NCBI GenBank assembly: GCA_028702545.1
Contig: JAQVOQ010000001.1
Location: 1 to 33,932 of the forward strand
From: Clostridia bacterium
GTDB taxonomy: Bacteria > Bacillota > Clostridia > Christensenellales > UBA1242
Direction: 5' to 3'
DNA: 33,932 nt
Below, piece after piece: positions 7,641-14,809 of this stretch. Below the pieces are notes generated by a model. It made no database searches. It was given only the letters and a program-made list of their open reading frames with translations, and had not been told where the DNA came from. Within the stretch, counting starts at the first letter, position 1; every line of letters begins with the position of its first letter. The position numbers were made by a program, and so were the translations under genes.

Positions 7641-8546
7641 TTAATCAGCTAGTCTATCCTTGCCTAAAAAGAACACACCAATAGCGCCCGGGCCTGTATG
7701 AGCGCCAACTATTGTGCTACACAAACTTACCATAAACTCCGTTATACCTAATCTTTTAATAATTTCTTCTTTTAAAAATTCAACATCATTTAAGCAATCG
7801 CCTTGTGATATATATATAATTTTGTTTATTCCTTTAATTATCTTTTTTTCTATATAGTCTACTAGTGTTTTTATGCTCTTTTTGCGACCCATTGTTTGAC
7901 CTATTTGAATAAGTTTTCCTTCCATATTCATATGAAGCATCGGTTTAACCTGTAAAAGTGAGCCGACAACGGCTTTTTTCTTACTTATTCGTCCACCTCT
8001 TGCTAAATATCCTAAATCATCAAGTGTAAAAAAGTGGCAACACATAGGAATTAAGCGTTTTGCCTCAACTTCTAACTCTTCTATTGTCTTGTCACCCTCT
8101 TTGCTAAACTTTATAAGCATATCAAGTAGCATTCCTTCGCCACCTGCACCAGTAAAAGAATCAAGTTCAATTATTTTATAGTCTTGATTTTCTTTTGTAA
8201 TCAACTTTTCTTTTTCGGCTTCTATTTCTTCTACCGCAAGTAGCACACTACCGTGAGTTCCACTAATGCCTGAACTTGTAGACAAGTGAAAAATATCATA
8301 TCCTTCATTAATTTTTTTAACAAAAAAGCTCTTTGCTACTTCTGGATTTGTTTGACTAGTCTTTGGCACTCCACCTTTACGCATCAAGTCAAATAATGTA
8401 AGTGTAGGAAGTTGTTTGGTTTTTATATCGTCATATTCAATATCATTAATTGTGTAAGCCAGTGGCAAAACCATAACATTATGCTTTTGCGTATATCCCT
8501 CAGGTACATCACATATTTGATCCGTGCTAAATAAAATTTTACGCAT
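7641..8546 (-). CDS. DegV-family fatty-acid-binding protein (FakB-like)
   Basis: A 301-residue DegV protein. These proteins bind a fatty acid and present it to the FakA kinase, feeding exogenous fatty acids into phospholipid synthesis. Family features include the opening STDQICDVP, the TSQTNP segment at about residues 62-67, the ligand-contacting STSSGISGTHGS at about 89-100, the LDDLGYLARGGRIS block near 173-186, and the C-terminal GAHTGPGAIG. It lies alone between mnmA and tyrS. A TATAAT box at 8576-8581 lies upstream with a weak -35. No fakA is in the window. Confidence 0.9.
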   Translation of the reverse strand: MRKILFSTDQICDVPEGYTQKHNVMVLPLAYTINDIEYDDIKTKQLPTLTLFDLMRKGGVPKTSQTNPEVAKSFFVKKINEGYDIFHLSTSSGISGTHGSVLLAVEEIEAEKEKLITKENQDYKIIELDSFTGAGGEGMLLDMLIKFSKEGDKTIEELEVEAKRLIPMCCHFFTLDDLGYLARGGRISKKKAVVGSLLQVKPMLHMNMEGKLIQIGQTMGRKKSIKTLVDYIEKKIIKGINKIIYISQGDCLNDVEFLKEEIIKRLGITEFMVSLCSTIVGAHTGPGAIGVFFLGKDRLAD

Positions 8547-8575
8547 ATTTCAATCTCCAATTATTTGTTTTATTT

Positions 8576-8581
8576 ATTATA
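8576..8581 (-). promoter_or_regulatory. likely -10 box of the degV-like gene
   Basis: A perfect TATAAT on the minus strand about 30 bases before the start codon. The expected -35 position holds only an AT-rich TTTTAA-like hexamer, so the promoter assignment is tentative. Confidence 0.45.
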
Positions 8582-8661
8582 GAACTAAACTAAGTTTTTT
8601 AAAAATTTTTAAATAGTAAAAGATTAATTTTATTTAAATATTCTACAAAAACTACATTTTT

Positions 8662-9747
8662 TTAATAACTTTCCTCAATAACTCCTCCGCCTAAGCAAAT
8701 ATCATCGTCATATAATACTACCCATTGTCCCGGCGTTATCGCTCTTTGGCGAGTGTCAAAATTAACTTTAACATAACCATTTTCCATTATGCTAATATTT
8801 ACTTTTTGGTCGGGTTGCCTATGCCTAAATTTTGCCGTACAAGCAAATTCTTTAACACTTGGCTCACCATTAATCCAATGAAAATTATAAGTAATAAGTC
8901 CATTTGTAAACAGTTTTTCGTGCTCGCCTTGATTAACATATAAAATATTATTTTTTAAGTCTTTTTCTATAACAAACCACCGCTCGCCACTGCCACCTTT
9001 AAGCCCGCCGATATTAAGCCCTCGCCTTTGCCCTAAAGTATAATACATAAGCCCTTCATGTTCGCCTACGATATTACCATCTAAATCTTTTATAACACCT
9101 TTTTTTGATGGCAAATAATTTTTTAAAAAGTCTCTAAATTTTCGCTCACCTATAAAGCAAATACCAGTAGAATCCTTTTTGTTTGCCGTATTTAAGTCAT
9201 TTTCTTTGGCAATTTTACGAAGCTCTGGTTTTGTCAAGTGCCCTACGGGAAAAAGTGTCATTTTTAACTGTTGTTCGTTTAATTGATTTAAAAAATAAGT
9301 TTGGTCTTTATTATCATCAACACCTTTTAACAAATAAGTATGACCGTTTTCGGTTTTTACTCTCGCATAATGGCCTGTTGCAATATAGTCTGCTCCAATT
9401 TTTTTTGCATAATCTAAAAATGGCCCAAATTTTATTTCTCTATTGCACAAAACATCAGGGTTTGGAGTTCTTCCTCTTTTATATTCTTCTAAAAAATTAT
9501 CAAAAACTCTGTCCATATATTCTTTGGCAAAATTAACTGTATAATACGGAATATTTAGTTTGTTACAAACTCTTTTAACATCTTCATAATCTTCTTCTGC
9601 CGTGCAATGCCCCGCATCATCTTCTTCTTCCCAGTTACGCATAAAAAGACCAATAATATTATAGCCTTGTTGTTTTAATAAAAGTGCGGCAACTGAAGAG
9701 TCCACGCCTCCACTCATACCAACGACAACTGTTTTATTGTTACTCAT
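8662..9747 (-). CDS. mnmA: tRNA-specific 2-thiouridylase
   Basis: A 361-residue enzyme that adenylates and thiolates the wobble uridine (U34) of tRNA-Lys, -Glu and -Gln. The PP-loop motif GMSGGVDSSVA is at about residues 10-20, the first catalytic cysteine lies in NPDVLCNREIKFG (about 97-109), and the second in DSTGICFIGERKF (about 192-204), so the cysteine pair required for sulfur relay is intact. The C-terminal beta domain ends with LGGGVI. It starts 5 bases after the TM2-protein stop, with AAGGAAAA as ribosome binding site, and is cotranscribed with that gene. Confidence 0.97.
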   Translation of the reverse strand: MSNNKTVVVGMSGGVDSSVAALLLKQQGYNIIGLFMRNWEEEDDAGHCTAEEDYEDVKRVCNKLNIPYYTVNFAKEYMDRVFDNFLEEYKRGRTPNPDVLCNREIKFGPFLDYAKKIGADYIATGHYARVKTENGHTYLLKGVDDNKDQTYFLNQLNEQQLKMTLFPVGHLTKPELRKIAKENDLNTANKKDSTGICFIGERKFRDFLKNYLPSKKGVIKDLDGNIVGEHEGLMYYTLGQRRGLNIGGLKGGSGERWFVIEKDLKNNILYVNQGEHEKLFTNGLITYNFHWINGEPSVKEFACTAKFRHRQPDQKVNISIMENGYVKVNFDTRQRAITPGQWVVLYDDDICLGGGVIEESY

Positions 9748-9752
9748 TAAAA

Positions 9753-10220
9753 TTATTTTCCTTTTTTAATATTTTTCTTTAAAACAACGGGCACTTTATA
9801 GCTTTTAAATACTAATCCTATCAAATCAAATACCCACATAATAAGTGTTATTGCATAAAGAATAGCTGTATAAAGCACTGCACTCATAAATTCTTGTGGC
9901 AGTACACCTGTAAAAACAAGCATAGAACCAATTAAACTTAAAACAAGCGAAAGTATATTAAACCAAGCTCTAAAAGTTTTATTTACATAAAAATTATGCA
10001 AACCAAACCAACCGCCAAAAACAGCTAAATAAAAAGTTTTTTTATAATCTAAATCACTCGGAAACTCAGTTGTACTAATAATTGCATCATAATTTCCTTG
10101 TTTTCTTGCAAGTTTAACAGCACTGTTGCTAGCAGTTTTTAACTCATTAAAATTAAAACCACAGGCGTCGCAAACAGCCTTATCTTTTTCTATTTTGCTA
10201 TAACATACCGGACACATCAT
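9753..10220 (-). CDS. zinc-ribbon and TM2-domain membrane protein
   Basis: A TM2-family membrane protein. The N-terminus has a CPVC ... CDAC zinc-ribbon, followed by a soluble linker, then the TM2 signature (GGWFGLHNFYVNK at about residues 70-82, with the paired membrane segments and a DLIGL end). A longer frame begins at 10229, but that ATG touches the AGGAG box directly; the ATG at 10218-10220 is 9 bases from it and is the likely start, giving 155 residues. TM2 proteins have no well-defined biochemical role. It is the first gene of an operon with mnmA. Confidence 0.8.
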   Translation of the reverse strand: MMCPVCYSKIEKDKAVCDACGFNFNELKTASNSAVKLARKQGNYDAIISTTEFPSDLDYKKTFYLAVFGGWFGLHNFYVNKTFRAWFNILSLVLSLIGSMLVFTGVLPQEFMSAVLYTAILYAITLIMWVFDLIGLVFKSYKVPVVLKKNIKKGK

Positions 10221-10246
10221 AAAAATCATCTCCTAAATAATACCTT

Positions 10247-10275
10247 ATTATAACTTAGCCGTAAACTTTTGGCAA
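10247..10275 (-). promoter_or_regulatory. promoter of the TM2-mnmA operon
   Basis: Minus-strand TTGCCA (10270-10275), a 17-base spacer and a perfect TATAAT (10247-10252), about 26 bases before the chosen start. The same TTGCCA -35 hexamer occurs in front of gap. Confidence 0.75.
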
Positions 10276-10297
10276 GTAACCACACTTTTTATTAAAT

Positions 10298-10329
10298 AAA
10301 AAAGCACTTATTTTGTTTAAGCGCTTTTT
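10298..10329 (-). terminator. terminator of gap
   Basis: A stem AAAAAAGCACTTA pairing with its complement across a 7-base loop, with one A-C mismatch, followed by a U-rich run on the minus strand. It lies 14 bases after the gap stop codon. Confidence 0.7.
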
Positions 10330-10342
10330 ATTTTGAAAATTT

Positions 10343-11350
10343 TTATTTTTTATTATTCATGTGTATCATCAAATCCAGCACTTTATTACTATAAGCCCAC
10401 TCATTATCATACCAAGCGACAAGTTTAACAAAATGGTCGTTTAGCATAATGCCTGCTTTAGCGTCAAATATACAAGTCCTTGGGTCTCCAATAAAGTCAG
10501 AACTTACAGCTTCTTCCTCAGTATAACCCACAATGCCCTTTAGTTCATTTTCGCTCTTTTGTTTTAAAAGTGCCTTAATCTCGTCATAAGTTGTTGGCTT
10601 TTTTAAAACAGCTGTTAGGTCAACTACCGAAACATTTAGTGTTGGCACCCTAAAACTCATACCCGTTAGCACGCCATTTAACTCAGGTATAACAACTCCA
10701 ACAGCTTTTGCAGCTCCAGTTGATGCTGGAATAATATTAGCACTTCCCGCTCTACCTAAGCGCAAATCTTTTTTGCTAGGTCCATCAACTGTTAATTGGC
10801 TTGCCGTTTGAGAGTGAATAGTCGTCATAAGAGCTTCTTTTATGCCAAAAGCATCATTAATAACTTTTGCAAGTGGCGCTAAGCAATTTGTCGTACAACT
10901 AGCATTTGATACTATATCCATATCAGAGGTATAAGTGTTTTCGTTAACGCCCATAACAAACATCGGCATACCTTTACCGGGAGCTGTAACCACAACTTTT
11001 TTAGCCCCGCCTAGCAAGTGTTTTTTAGCGTCATCAATTTTAGTAAAAGCTCCACTTGCTTCTGCTATATAATCAGCTCCAAACTTGCCCCAAGGCAAAT
11101 TTTCTGGATTTTTATCTTGTAAATATTCAACTCTTTTGCCGTTTATTATTAAAGCGTCCTCAGTATATTCACACTTACAGTCAAATCTGCCGTGAACAGT
11201 ATCATACTCCAACATATATTTTGCATTTTCAGGTGTTAAAAACGGGTCGTTAATTGCTACGACTTCAACATCATCCCTTTTTAGAGCCGCCCTCATAACT
11301 AATTTTCCAATGCGACCAAAACCATTGATACCAATTTTAATTTTTGCCAT
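10343..11350 (-). CDS. gap: glyceraldehyde-3-phosphate dehydrogenase, type I
   Basis: A 335-residue glycolytic enzyme that oxidises and phosphorylates glyceraldehyde 3-phosphate with NAD. The NAD fold opens with INGFGRIGKLVMRAAL, the catalytic cysteine lies in SNASCTTNCLAPL (about residues 147-159), and the conserved HSQTASQ, STGAAKAVG, FRVPT and WYDNEWAYS blocks are intact. An acidic/aliphatic NDPF after the second strand fits NAD preference. The gene has its own promoter and terminator; fba, another glycolytic gene, lies about 2 kb away on the other strand. Confidence 0.98.
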   Translation of the reverse strand: MAKIKIGINGFGRIGKLVMRAALKRDDVEVVAINDPFLTPENAKYMLEYDTVHGRFDCKCEYTEDALIINGKRVEYLQDKNPENLPWGKFGADYIAEASGAFTKIDDAKKHLLGGAKKVVVTAPGKGMPMFVMGVNENTYTSDMDIVSNASCTTNCLAPLAKVINDAFGIKEALMTTIHSQTASQLTVDGPSKKDLRLGRAGSANIIPASTGAAKAVGVVIPELNGVLTGMSFRVPTLNVSVVDLTAVLKKPTTYDEIKALLKQKSENELKGIVGYTEEEAVSSDFIGDPRTCIFDAKAGIMLNDHFVKLVAWYDNEWAYSNKVLDLMIHMNNKK

Positions 11351-11386
11351 AATACTATGCTCCCCTTTAAATTAAATTACTTATTT

Positions 11387-11415
11387 ATTGTAATCAATAA
11401 TTGCGTTTTTGGCAA
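11387..11415 (-). promoter_or_regulatory. promoter of gap
   Basis: Minus-strand TTGCCA (11410-11415), a 17-base spacer, then TACAAT (11387-11392), followed by a roughly 36-base leader with an AAAGGGGAG ribosome binding site before the gap ATG. Confidence 0.7.
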
Positions 11416-11428
11416 ATAAAAAACCCGT

Positions 11429-12547
11429 CTAAACCAAATTTTCTGGATTTAATACTTTTAAAAACTCTGGCACAAATCTACCATCTTTTCTTATTAAGAC
11501 ATCATCAAAATAAATTTCGCCACCGCCATATTCACTTCTTTGAATTTGCACCAAATCCCAGTGAATAGCACTAACATTTCCGTTATCGGCATCTTTATAA
11601 GATGCGCCCGGTGTAAAGTGAATTGAGCCTGCAATTTTTTCATCAAACAAAATGTCCAGCATAGGCTCGTAAATATAGGGGTTAACGCCAAAACTAAACT
11701 CGCCAATATAGCGCGCTCCCTCGTCCATATTTAACACTTCTTGCAATTTTTTTGTGTTTGATGAGGTTGCATTTATAATTTTGCCGTCTTTGAATTCAAA
11801 ATAAATATTATCGTGTCTGATGCCCGAATGCGTGCTAGGCACATTATATTGAATATGCCCGTTAACACTATTTTTAACTGGTGCTGTGTAAACTTCACCA
11901 TCAGGAATATTCATTTTGCCCGCACACTTAATAGCCCTCATTCCTTTAATAGAAAACTCTAAATGAGTGTTTTTAGTTACAATTTTTACTTTATCAGTTT
12001 TTTCCATCAAATCTTTTAAGCTATTCATAGCTTCATCCATCTTAGAATAATTTAAGTTGCAAACATTAAAATAAAAATCTTCAAAATCTTCAGTTGATTT
12101 TCCTGCAAGTTGTGCAACGCCTTCTGTTGGATACCTAAGTATTACCCATTTTGTTTTTGTTACCCTAATATCTCTGTGTATTGGCTTTGAATAATACTCA
12201 GAATAAATTTTAATCTTTTCGTGCGGCACATTTGAGTATTCAAAAACATTATTGCCTCCACTTATTGCAATATAAGCATCCATAGCCTCCATTTGAGGTA
12301 TTATGTGCTCGGCTAGCAGTTTTGAATGCTCAACGCTTGTTCCAATTAACATCTCTTTTGTTACCTTACTGTTTTGTAGGCGTACAACAGGATATGCCCC
12401 CACTTTAAACGCTTCTTTAACTAGCTCGCTAACAAGCTGTACATCTTGCAAATCGTAGGCTTCAATTAAAACTTTTTCGCCCTTTTTTAAAGCGCAAGAA
12501 TAATTTATTATATTGCTTGCTAAAACCTTAACTCTTTCATCTAACAT
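11429..12547 (-). CDS. aminopeptidase, family M29 (AmpS/PepS type)
   Basis: A 372-residue metallo-aminopeptidase of family M29, which removes N-terminal residues from peptides in the cytoplasm using two metal ions. Recognisable family blocks are the N-terminal GEKVLIEAYD, the central PDGEVYTAP region bearing a metal-ligand glutamate, GARYIGEFSFGVNP with a second glutamate, the HFTPGASY histidine, and the SAIHWDLV histidine/aspartate motif near residues 325-332. Length is slightly short of the usual ~410. It is transcribed toward gap, with an AAGGAG site before its ATG. Confidence 0.92.
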   Translation of the reverse strand: MLDERVKVLASNIINYSCALKKGEKVLIEAYDLQDVQLVSELVKEAFKVGAYPVVRLQNSKVTKEMLIGTSVEHSKLLAEHIIPQMEAMDAYIAISGGNNVFEYSNVPHEKIKIYSEYYSKPIHRDIRVTKTKWVILRYPTEGVAQLAGKSTEDFEDFYFNVCNLNYSKMDEAMNSLKDLMEKTDKVKIVTKNTHLEFSIKGMRAIKCAGKMNIPDGEVYTAPVKNSVNGHIQYNVPSTHSGIRHDNIYFEFKDGKIINATSSNTKKLQEVLNMDEGARYIGEFSFGVNPYIYEPMLDILFDEKIAGSIHFTPGASYKDADNGNVSAIHWDLVQIQRSEYGGGEIYFDDVLIRKDGRFVPEFLKVLNPENLV

Positions 12548-12621
12548 AAAAAAACTCCTTATATATTTTAAGTTTAGGTTTTGTATATTTAGTTATTAAT
12601 ATTCTTATTTTTTAAGGGTTT

Positions 12622-13437
12622 TTATAAATCGCCTCTTGATTTTATAATATCTTTAACGAGCAAATATCCACTTAATAAAATTGCTCCAATAGATAGTGCT
12701 AAAATTAAAAAGTAATAACCTATGCCATTATTTAAAGCCAATATAGCGTTAGTAAAAACTAATGATAATATTAAAAACAACAAACTAACAACTAATGAGG
12801 AAACACCTCTTTTAATATTGCTATTTTTAAAATCCAGCAATTTTAAATCTTGTTTATTTTGTTCTTCTAACAACTCTATCATTTCAATATTATAACCCGT
12901 CAAAGTGTCAAAGTTCCTAAGATATGCATTTTTGTCATTCAAACTCTTGATAACTTTTACTGCATCTTGGTTAAAATACTGAAAAGTATTGCTACATATT
13001 AAATCTTTTTGTAATCCTAAAAATTTTAGGTAACTATGGTAGGCTTTAATTAACAAATTAAATAAATATTTTTTAATTTTAGACTTTTTATATGTATTTT
13101 TATATAGCACTATATTATCCACTGATTTTTTGTCAAAAATTTTTGACAAAATTTGTTGCCAATTTTCATTTTCAAAATCTAAAATTATTACAGCACCCTC
13201 ACTAAGTTGTTCAAACCCTTTTGCGATTAAATGGTTACTCGCTTGAAAAGGCGTTTCAATCAATTTATAATTTTGTGAATTTCTGTAATTTTTGGGTTTT
13301 TCAAAACATTTGCATGCAACAAAAAATACATTAAACTCATCTTCATACTTTTTTAAAAAAGCCTTAAGTTGCTTAGTTTTTTTACTTAAATCATAATTGT
13401 TTGAAACGATAGGTATTATAATGTTAATTTTTTCCAT
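12622..13437 (-). CDS. diverged glycosyltransferase-2-like membrane protein
   Basis: A longer frame starts at 13497, but GTAGGAG lies 8 bases before the ATG at 13435-13437, which I take as the start (271 residues). The layout resembles DPM1/GtrB-type glycosyltransferases: an opening INIIIPIVSNNYD strand, then an FQYFNQDAVKVI segment near residue 170 resembling the family's F-R-L-x-S-R-K-V block, and two C-terminal membrane helices (about residues 210-260). However, the sugar-nucleotide/metal DxD motif is not recognisable: the equivalent place reads ILDFENENW. It may be a catalytically altered or inactive relative that retains a membrane role. The assignment is structural inference from pattern only. 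Confidence 0.55.
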   Translation of the reverse strand: MEKINIIIPIVSNNYDLSKKTKQLKAFLKKYEDEFNVFFVACKCFEKPKNYRNSQNYKLIETPFQASNHLIAKGFEQLSEGAVIILDFENENWQQILSKIFDKKSVDNIVLYKNTYKKSKIKKYLFNLLIKAYHSYLKFLGLQKDLICSNTFQYFNQDAVKVIKSLNDKNAYLRNFDTLTGYNIEMIELLEEQNKQDLKLLDFKNSNIKRGVSSLVVSLLFLILSLVFTNAILALNNGIGYYFLILALSIGAILLSGYLLVKDIIKSRGDL

Positions 13438-13505
13438 AATATTTCTCCTACTATCATTATAAATTATTTTTTTTTTATTTAAAAGTAAATTGACCACTAA
13501 ATTTG

Positions 13506-13535
13506 TTAGTAGTTATTAAAAAAATGTTTTATAAT
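13506..13535 (+). promoter_or_regulatory. promoter of fba
   Basis: A perfect TATAAT (13530-13535) with TTAGTA (13506-13511) at 18-base spacing. The ATG of fba is 29 bases downstream of the -10, with AGAGAGG as ribosome binding site. Confidence 0.6.
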
Positions 13536-13563
13536 TAAAATATATTACAATAAGAGAGGTTTT

Positions 13564-14484
13564 ATGGGCTTAACTAACACAAAATTAATGCTAAACAACG
13601 CTTATAAAAAAGGCTATGCAATTGGAGCATTTAATTTTACTAATTTAGAACAATTGCAAGCAATTTTAGAAGTTTCTGTGCAGGAAAATAGTCCTGTTAT
13701 TGTGGCTACCTCCATTTCGGCAATAAAATATATGGGCTTAGATGTGCTTGTCGCTATGGTAAAAGCTTGCACAAAAAATTTAAAACAAAGCGTCGCACTC
13801 CATCTTGACCACGGCACAACTTTTGAACACTGTAAATCAGTAATAGATGCTGGTTTTACTTCCGTTATGATAGATGCTAGCAGTTTGAACTTTGACGATA
13901 ATGTATCCCTTACAAAGCGCGTCGTGGACTATGCTAGGTCATTCAATGTAACAGTGGAAGCAGAACTCGGCAAACTTGCCGGCATTGAAGATGACATTAG
14001 TAGTGCTTTTTCAAAATACACAGACCCTATGGATGCAAAAAAGTTTGTTGAACTAACGGGCGTTGATAGTTTGGCGGTGTCAATTGGCACGAGCCACGGA
14101 GCTTATAAATTTAGTGGCAAACCAAGTTTGCAAACAGAACTTTTGGCTCAAATAAAAAAACTATTGCCTAACACTCCCCTTGTTTTACACGGTGCGAGCG
14201 GTATATCTCAAGAATTACAGGATGGATTTTCTAAAAGTGGTGGTAGTTTAAGCGGTGCAAAAGGCATTAGTGACTCCCTTATAACAAAAGCTATTGAAAA
14301 TGGTATTGCGAAAATTAATGTTGATTCCGACCTTAGAATTGCATTAACAACTGGTGTAAGAGAGGCTTTAATTAATAAAGAAGAATTTAACCCGCGCACT
14401 TATATGTCAAATGGAAAAAATAAAATGAAAGAAATTTTAACTTATAAAATAAAAAATATATTTAATAGTAAAGATAAAAATTAA
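13564..14484 (+). CDS. fba: class II fructose-bisphosphate aldolase
   Basis: A 306-residue zinc-dependent aldolase that interconverts fructose 1,6-bisphosphate with dihydroxyacetone phosphate and glyceraldehyde 3-phosphate. The catalytic aspartate and zinc histidine are in HLDHGTT (about residues 80-86), further metal-site motifs are VEAELG (about 136-141) and GTSHGAYK (about 178-185), and the phosphate/zinc region LHGASG is at about 214-219. A late INVDSDLRIA block is typical of class IIB enzymes. It is one of the few plus-strand genes in the first 24 kb, divergent from the glycosyltransferase-like gene, with its own promoter and terminator. Confidence 0.96.
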   Translation: MGLTNTKLMLNNAYKKGYAIGAFNFTNLEQLQAILEVSVQENSPVIVATSISAIKYMGLDVLVAMVKACTKNLKQSVALHLDHGTTFEHCKSVIDAGFTSVMIDASSLNFDDNVSLTKRVVDYARSFNVTVEAELGKLAGIEDDISSAFSKYTDPMDAKKFVELTGVDSLAVSIGTSHGAYKFSGKPSLQTELLAQIKKLLPNTPLVLHGASGISQELQDGFSKSGGSLSGAKGISDSLITKAIENGIAKINVDSDLRIALTTGVREALINKEEFNPRTYMSNGKNKMKEILTYKIKNIFNSKDKN

Positions 14485-14488
14485 ATAA

Positions 14489-14519
14489 AAAAAACTGTAA
14501 GTTTTGCTTACAGTTTTTT
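14489..14519. terminator. bidirectional terminator between fba and the secretion locus
   Basis: A 13-bp perfect stem (14489-14501 with 14507-14519) and 5-base loop with A-run and T-run on its sides. It lies between the convergent ends of fba (plus) and the 82-aa gene (minus) and can serve both. Confidence 0.85.
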
Positions 14520-14522
14520 ATT

Positions 14523-14771
14523 TTAGTCTTCAATAATTTCTCTAATTTCTTTTATTTCTTCAAAACTTAGTGTCTCTAGCTTATTAATCATTTCTTTATA
14601 AGCTAATTTCAAAACTTCTGGATAATCTTTTCCATCTTGAACCTTAGTAGATGCAGACTTTGCAAGTGCCATAATATTAGCTTTTGTAGTTAATGGTCTT
14701 AACATAATAATGTCTTCTAAAACTATAAAACTAAGTTCTATCGCTTTTGTATTAATATCATTCATCATCAT
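14523..14771 (-). CDS. small helical protein, unknown function
   Basis: An 82-residue soluble, probably all-helical protein with a Glu-rich C-terminus. It starts with three consecutive ATG codons; GGAGGT lies 8 bases before the first, so that one is chosen. It follows the 633-aa gene by 38 bases and ends at the bidirectional hairpin, so the two genes form a small operon. No family is recognised. Position suggests an accessory protein of the adjoining secretion locus, perhaps a partner of the 633-aa protein. Confidence 0.65.
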   Translation of the reverse strand: MMMNDINTKAIELSFIVLEDIIMLRPLTTKANIMALAKSASTKVQDGKDYPEVLKLAYKEMINKLETLSFEEIKEIREIIED

Positions 14772-14809
14772 TTTATTTTACCTCCATTTGCAATTATATT
14801 TCATCTAAA

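Noticed and set aside
9183..9536. Plus-strand frame of 117 codons inside mnmA
   Set aside because: It is antisense to the conserved core of mnmA and encodes no recognisable protein.
13438..13497. Upstream start of the glycosyltransferase-like gene adding 20 residues
   Set aside because: No ribosome binding site fits that start; GTAGGAG is placed correctly for the ATG at 13435-13437, and the added residues are unlike the family.
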